64,000 nt of DNA from Spodoptera frugiperda (taxonomy: Eukaryota; Arthropoda; Insecta; Lepidoptera; Noctuidae), in NCBI RefSeq assembly GCF_023101765.2, contig NC_064220.1, positions 7,750,001-7,814,000 of the forward strand, written 5' to 3'. A model generated the notes under the pieces. That model saw nothing but the letters and a program-made list of their open reading frames with translations. It made no database searches and was not told the DNA's origin. The position numbers and the translations under genes are program-made. Shown here piece by piece: positions 58,023 through 64,000 of the stretch (its first letter is position 1; every line of letters starts with the position of its first letter).

Positions 58023-58230
58023 TATGGTATATGACCTTGGCGGGAGTCCCGACAAAAACGTATGAAGCGTTTTACGATTTAATCAAGGGAACTTGCAGCC
58101 ATTTGGAGGCCCCCCAAGACCAGAGGCCCGGGGCGGACCGCCCCCTCCGTCCCCCCTTAGTCCGCCACTGGTTATTGGTGCTACAGTTTTGGTGCCATTA
58201 TAAACAATGCTTATGGGATCAGGTATTCTA
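58023..58230 (+). repeat. Repeat relic next to MITE copy 2
   Basis: The first 70 bases (GACCTTGGCGGGAGTCCCGA...) are a diverged reverse complement of about 56760-56830. A C/G-rich stretch ending CTTAGTCCGCCACTGG resembles a hAT end. Element class not resolved. Confidence 0.4.
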
Positions 58231-58599
58231 TTAACGGATTATTATATTTTTCATCTTGGCTTTTTCTTTCTACTTCTACTTTCGAATTTAGACCCAAATT
58301 GTACTAAGCGTAGGTGATCCTTTCTACTAAATAACGTAACTAAAACTAAATAAATAGTACTTAACTAACGTTTTGGATAAAATACTCGAGATAAAAAAGA
58401 AAAATAAAAAAATTATAAATACTTTTTACCTTTTTTTTGTATTTATCCGAAAATCGTCCATCTATATAATAAGAAGTCACAATACATACATACAGTGTAT
58501 ACTGTATGAATTCGAAAAATACTTTTTCTAAAAAGTGAAAAATCGACTAAATACATATTATCTAACGTTTCCTACGAAGTTTAATAGTTAATACAAAGA

Positions 58600-58845
58600 A
58601 AAGATAAATAATGTCATTTTTGTCAAGTGTCAAACAAAATATAAAACTGACAACTGTCAAAATCGTGAAACAGTTTTCTAACCTAGCGTTGAACATAATT
58701 TCACAACAGTTTTTAAATATTTCAAAGATGTATGAGAACGAGTATATTTATTTTAATTGAATTTACATTCTTCTAAATATTTTTATTCTATATAGAAGTA
58801 AAGTTCCTCTCGTGTACGCGCGAAGTAAGAAAAAATAGTTTAGTA
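58600..58845 (+). promoter_or_regulatory. AIFM1 upstream region with TGACA/TGTCA cluster
   Basis: TGTCAAGTGTCAAAC and CTGACAACTGTCAAAAT lie at 58621-58663, about 200 bases before the AIFM1 start. There is no clear TATA box at a fitting distance. Regulatory role inferred. Confidence 0.4.
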
Positions 58846-61800
58846 ATGCTTAGAGCGAGAGCGGTATCTGCAATTTACATCGAGAGCCAAGCCCTCGAAC
58901 TGCTCTCCGCGGCAAGAAGAGATGTTTACAAACTATTCCGTGAGTATTCCGTCTATGTTCAGGTTTGTTATATACTGTTGGAGTTGCAAGTGTTTGATGC
59001 AAAGATAACCTATACGTGTATTATTGAAGTGCTCGATAACAGTGTGAACCTTTTCTCGTTTTTCATAATTTTGAATTACTTATTGGGGCCAATGGGAGTG
59101 TAAGTAACTGGAAATTAGAGAAACATTAACATGCAATTTTTCCCCTATCATAAAAATATCTCATTTTCCACTGAGGACTAATGAATTACAAATTTTTGAG
59201 ATATTGAGATTTTAAGAAGCACGTTTCACTCACACTGGCGCAGCAGTATGATTGATCGGTTTCTATATATAAATCTATCAAATGTCATTTGGTCTACAGT
59301 ACACATGTAAGACTTGATGGTAAACTTAACTGATAAAATGTATAAAGCTGCAGCAGCCTGATGGTGGGTCACTTGTTGCAGGTTCCAGTTCCCTGTGCAG
59401 TCAGGCATCTGCGTCACAGGTGAGTACTGTCCTGGGGTGTGTAGCACCCTGCTTTGGTGAAGCAGTAACTATTTTATGACATAAACTATTAGCATAGTGA
59501 ACGGATGTGGTGAATTAATGTGCTTGTATGTGATTTCAAGCTGCCAAGGAAAATAAAGCGCTATAGAACGGTAGGTACCATGTGAAGCGTTGTAGAACAG
59601 TAGGTACCATGCCAGCCGCAACAGCTGCAGTCGTAGCCGCTGTGGACAGAGTGCGAGATTGAAGATGAATCCTAAGCCACACAACTCTCTCACTATGTTC
59701 AACAGACAGTGTTAACGTCCCCAAGAGGTGGGTCGGAGCATGCCGCGGCGCAAGCTGCCAGTGCCCCGGCCGGGGGCGGCGGCGGCAGGGTCCCGGCCGG
59801 CGGCGGCGGCAGTGGCGGCGCCAGGCAGGCGGCGCGCCGCTCCTGGACACTCGCCGCCACCGCGCTCACGGTCACGGCATCCCTCGGCGGGGTTAGTTAT
59901 CAATTATTGTACAATCTCCATGCACATAATGCAATTTTATCAACGAAATTATATTTCACATGTTTTGAGCAGCAACTGTTTCATTTGTTTTCAACAATCA
60001 CTCATAATAAAAGAATAAGTATGTAATGTAGTAGACTAATGTAAACTTACAACATTAGGCGGACTGTATGATTAAAACACTTACAAAAAAGGGTAATTAA
60101 TCAACAAAAGTTTCAGATACACTTATGGCGAATGCCAAAATTAAAATTTTCCTGTAACAATTTCTTTGTGTTGCTGTTATATTACTATACAATACATCAG
60201 GTGTACTTGTACCGAAAACTGAGTGAAGAGAAAAAGGACATAACCGACTCAGAGGAGCCGCGCGCTGCCAGCGCTCCCAGCGCGGTGCCGGAGCCCGAGC
60301 CCGTGCCCGGCGACGGCGCCGCCTTCCCCGCGCACGTACAGTACCTGCTGGTGGGCGCCGGCACCGCCTCCTTCGCCGCCATGCGCGCCATCCGCTCCGC
60401 GCGGCCCGACGCGCGCGTCCTGCTGGTGGGCACGGAGCACGAGCTGCCCTACATGCGGCCGCCGCTCAGCAAGGAGCTGTGGCGCGAGCCCGACCTGGCC
60501 GCGCGCGCGCCCCACCTGGACGCGCTGTCCTTCCGCCAGTGGAACGGCCGGCGCCGCGCCGTGGCCTACGAGCCCGCCGCCTTCTACGCCGACGTGGAGC
60601 AGCTGCGGGACGCGGGCGGCGCCGCCGTGGCGCGCGGTTGGCGCGTCGTGCGCGTGGACGCGGCGCGCCACGAGGCCGAGCTGCGCGCGCCCGGCCGCGC
60701 GCCCGTCACGCTGCGCTACGACAAGTGCCTGCTGGCCACGGGCGTGCGCGCGCGCCGCACCGAGGCGCTGCGCGACGCGGCGGCGGCGGGGCGCGCGCTG
60801 GCGCTGCGCGGCGTGCGCGACGCGGCGCGGCTGGCGCGCGCACTGGAGGAGCCGGGCGTGCGGCGCGTGGCCGTGCTGGGCGGCGGCTTCCTGGCCTGCG
60901 AGCTGAGCGCGGCGCTGGCGGAGCGCCTGGCGCCCGAGGGCCGCACGGTGACGCAGCTGTTCCGCGAGGCGGCGCCGCTGGGCGCGGTGCTGCCGCCGTA
61001 CCTGGCGGCGGAGGCGGCGCGGCGGCTGCGCGCGGCCGGCGTGCTGCTGCGGCCGGGCTGCGAGCTGCTGCGGGGCGAGCTGCGCGAGGACGGCGTGGCG
61101 CTGCGCCTGGCGGACGGGGCGGACGAGGCGGCCGACCTGGTGGTGGAGTGCGTGGGCAGCGAGGTGGATGACGACCTGGCGCGGGCGTCGGGGCTGGAGA
61201 CGCACCCCGAGCTGGGCGGACTGCTCGTCAACGCGGAGCTGCAGGTGCTGTAATTTAATACAAAGCGAGCGACTTGCAGTCGTGTCTGGTGTACATGCAG
61301 TTGGCAACATTCACTCCACTAGTTCATGTTTCTAATTGATGTGTAGCGAATGTATACAGACCAGAATACGCTTCGTCACGTGAGGCGTGCCATGGCTTGT
61401 TTGATCATAAGATAACTATGTCTAGTTAAAAGTTTTGACTGCGATGTTACGTGTGTGCAGGCGCGTAGCGACGTGTACGCGGCGGGCGACGTGGCGTGCT
61501 TCTACGACGTCGTGCTGGGACGGCGCCGCGTGGAGCACCACGACCACGCCGTCGTGTCCGGCCGCCTCGCCGGCGAGAACATGGCGGGGCTCGTCCCGCC
61601 CAAGCACTACACGCACCAGAGCATGTTCTGGAGCGACCTCGGCCCACAGCTCGGTTACGAGGTCAGCGCTCATTGCTCGGCCTCCGCTCGGCCTCCGCTC
61701 GGCCTCCGCTCGGCCTCCACTTGCCTTCGTACCCCTAGCTCACCCGCACTCTCTTCGCAGGCCATCGGCATCATCGACTCGCGGCTACCCACAGTGGGAG

Positions 61801-62234
61801 TCTTCTCGGCGGACGCCGTCTCCGAAGAAGCTGGCGCCGCACAGCTAGCCGCCGCGCATGACGCCAGCGGCGCCGCCGTCGCGGTGCCCGCCAACGACGT
61901 GGCTGTGGCGCCCAGCGCGGGGCCCAGCGCGGGGCCCAGCGCGGGGCCCGGCACGGAGGCGGAGGCGCGGCGGTACGAGCGCGGCGTGGTGTTCTACCTG
62001 CGCGAGCGCCGCGTGGTGGGCGTGCTGCTGTGGAACCTCTTCAACCGCATGCACGTGGCCCGGCAGGTATGTACTGCGTGCAGCCCCACCCTGCTCCGCC
62101 ACCCACTGTCACCGCCGCCCCACCCTGCCCCCGCAGCCCCACTCACCTCTCGTTGTGCGCAGGTGCTGGCGCAGGGCGAGTTCGAAGACCTGTTCGAGGT
62201 GGCCAAGCTGTTCTCTCTGCACGAGGACGAGTAG
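58846..62234 (+). CDS. AIFM1: Apoptosis-inducing factor 1, mitochondrial
   Basis: Seven exons, 58846-58939, 59382-59419, 59706-59891, 60201-61244, 61461-61661, 61761-62066 and 62163-62234, join in frame to 646 residues (human 613). The N-terminus is basic and fits a mitochondrial presequence. A membrane segment (WTLAATALTVTASLGG) ends near residue 106. The FAD motif LLVGAGTASFAAM is near residue 158, ELPYMRPPLSKELW follows, and the NADH motif VAVLGGGFLACE is near residue 334. AGDVACFYDVVLGRRRVEHH and FWSDLGPQLGYE are near-identical to human AIF. AIF is an intermembrane-space NADH oxidoreductase supporting respiratory-chain assembly and, when released, a death effector. Exon 6 has three PSAG repeats inside the C-terminal insertion. 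Exon 4 is extremely GC-rich. Confidence 0.96.
61670..61725 (+). repeat. GCTCGGCCTCC minisatellite in AIFM1 intron 5
   Basis: About four 11-base GCTCGGCCTCC units just after the exon 5 donor. Confidence 0.8.
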
Positions 62235-62300
62235 AGGACACACCGGGCCCGGGAGTCGCACGCATTTATCTGTTATATTTGTAAATAACTAATATAAAAC

Positions 62301-62306
62301 AATAAA
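62301..62306 (+). terminator. AIFM1 polyadenylation signal
   Basis: AATAAA, 67 bases after the AIFM1 stop. Confidence 0.65.
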
Positions 62307-62599
62307 ACTGATCTAGTGACTATTACTGTAGTTTTGTATCGGGACTCGTTTACTACATACAACCCTATACGTACAAGCAATGGCGTGCAGTCCATACATA
62401 TATGCAAAGACTTTGCCTACCCTACAAATATAGTGTACAAGTAGTAAAATTCATATTAATATGAAAAATATAGAAAGATACTTCAGGCAGAATGGATTGG
62501 GTGCCATCCATTTGCAGCACAATATGCTCACAACATTTTGTAGAAGATGATTTCATAATATCTAATAAAGGATATAAATATATTAAACCTAGACCGATT

Positions 62600-64000
62600 A
62601 ATAACGACATCCGCCAACAATGACATGTGTCAGTGTCGACATCTATCTACAATGACATCTGTCAACAATGACACCTGTTCAAAATGACATCTAACAGTAA
62701 TAACATGTATCAGCAATGACATCTATCGAAAATGTTATCTGTCCAAATTGACATCTGTCAGCAATGACATCTATCGAAAATGTCATCTGTCAACAATGAC
62801 AAGTGTTAGTAACGACATCTGTCATCAATGACATCTGTCCAAATTGACATCTGTCAGCAATGTAATCTGTCCAAATTGATATCTAACAGCAATGACATCA
62901 ATCGAAAATGACATCTATCAATATTGACAAGAGTCATCATGACATCTGTCAAAAGTGACATCTAAAAGCAATGACATGTATCGGAAATGTCATCTGTCAA
63001 CATTGACAAGTGTCAGTAACGTCATCTGTCATCAATGACATCTGTCCAAATTGACACCTGTCAGCAATGACATCTATCGAAAATATCATCTGTCAACATT
63101 GACAAGTGTCAGGAACGTCATCTGTCGTCAATGACGTGTGTCAACAATGACATCTATCCATATTGACATCTGTCAGCAATGACATCTGTCGAAAATGTCA
63201 TCTTACAGCATTGACACGTACCAGAAATGTCATCTGTCAACACTGACAAGTGTCAGCAATGACATCTGTCATCAATGACATCTGTCCAAATTGACATCTA
63301 TCAACAAGAACATCTGTCATCAATGACATCTGTCAACAAGAACTTCTGTCATCCATGACATCTGTCAACAGTGACATCTGTCTACAATGACAACTGTCAA
63401 AAAGAACTTCTGTCATCAATGACATCTGTCAATAATGACATCTGTCTACAATGACAACTGTCAATAATGAAATCTGTCGTCAATGACAACAGAACTGTCA
63501 ACAAGAACTTCTGTCATCAATGACATCTGTCAAAAATGGCAACTGTCAACAAGGACTTCTGTCATCAATGCCATCTGTCAACAATGACATCTGTCTAAAA
63601 TGACATCTAACAGCAATGACATGTATCGGAAATGTCATCTGTCAACATTGACAAGTCATCATTGACAACTGTCAATAATGACAACTGTCGTCAATGACAA
63701 CTGTCAACAAGAACTTCTGTCATCAATGACATCTGTCAATAATGACATCTGTCAACAAGAACTTCTGTCATCAATGACATCTGTCAACAATGACTTCTGT
63801 CAACAAGAACTTCTGTCATCAATGACATCTGTCAACAGTGACATCTGTCTACAATGACAACTGTCAACCAGAACTTCTGTCATCAATGACATCTGTCAAC
63901 AATGACTTCTGTCAACAAGAACTTCTGTCATCAATGACATCTGTCAACAGTGACATCTGTCTACAATGACAACTGTCAACCAGAACTTCTGTCATCAATG
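62600..64000 (+). repeat. 16-bp minisatellite array (GACATCTGTCAACAAT)
   Basis: Degenerate copies of GACATCTGTCAACAAT run from about 62600 to the window end without a break. Common variants are GACATCTATCGAAAAT, GACATCTGTCCAAATT and GAACTTCTGTCATCAAT. Higher-order blocks appear after about 63300. The core TGACATCTGTCA is nearly palindromic. No coding content; the array continues beyond the window. Confidence 0.93.

Noticed and set aside
60249..61310. 353-codon minus-strand open frame across AIFM1 exon 4
   Set aside because: It is an antisense reading of a very GC-rich exon and has only low-complexity Ala/Arg/Gln content.
62600..64000. CRISPR-like repeat array
   Set aside because: Repeats are contiguous 16-bp units without unique spacers and the genome is eukaryotic. 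It is a minisatellite.

Overview
This is eukaryotic, very probably lepidopteran (moth or butterfly), nuclear DNA. The evidence is six spliced animal genes with GT-AG introns, AT-rich introns and intergenic DNA packed with insect-type mobile elements, and several tRNA-derived SINEs and Lep1-like repeats of the kind common in Lepidoptera. I cannot name the species.

Host genes in order: CHMP2A/Vps2 (+, 2735-3991, ESCRT-III subunit); TMEM86 (-, 8400-9473, lysoplasmalogenase, first exon not found); ZNF330 (+, 14724-17896, nucleolar zinc-finger protein); Graf (+, 24095-44113, BAR-PH-RhoGAP-SH3, 12 coding exons over 20 kb); Tsc1/hamartin (-, 44378-49211, convergent with Graf, with two or three apparent reading-frame breaks at short G/C runs); AIFM1 (+, 58846-62234, mitochondrial apoptosis-inducing factor oxidoreductase, seven exons). 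They work in unrelated processes (membrane scission, lipid turnover, nucleolus, Rho/endocytic membrane control, TORC1 control, mitochondrial redox/apoptosis), so this is ordinary gene order rather than a cluster. Exons are strikingly GC- and alanine/arginine-rich against AT-rich introns.

Between and inside the genes lie many mobile elements. A probably full-length Tc1-like DD34E transposon with an open transposase sits in Graf intron 10 (37288-38926). An env-less Ty3/Gypsy LTR element with apparently identical 390-bp LTRs and a clean target duplication lies at 50957-56032. A 1.87-kb element has two apparently identical 210-bp inverted arms (18345-20216). A 5'-truncated non-LTR element lies at 9690-10911. 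An R2/R4-like retroelement relic is split by a TA-flanked MITE (6185-7151) that has a second copy at 57018-58020. There are two hAT MITEs with perfect 8-bp target duplications, a PIF/Harbinger MITE with a TTA duplication, other foldback elements, several SINE copies, and a 16-bp minisatellite that fills the last 1.4 kb.

The most unusual observations are: a 32-nt match to the 5' end of U2 snRNA embedded in antisense orientation inside a tRNA-derived SINE (11231-11262); a GC-box/TATA-like internal promoter with a short first exon that is phase-compatible with the SH3 half of Graf (about 41880-42091); the inverted-arm element; the Tc1 element with doubled inner and outer repeats; and frame breaks or indels concentrated at homopolymers and repeats, which may reflect assembly error. 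I did not find a gene cluster that looks like a wholly new biochemical system.
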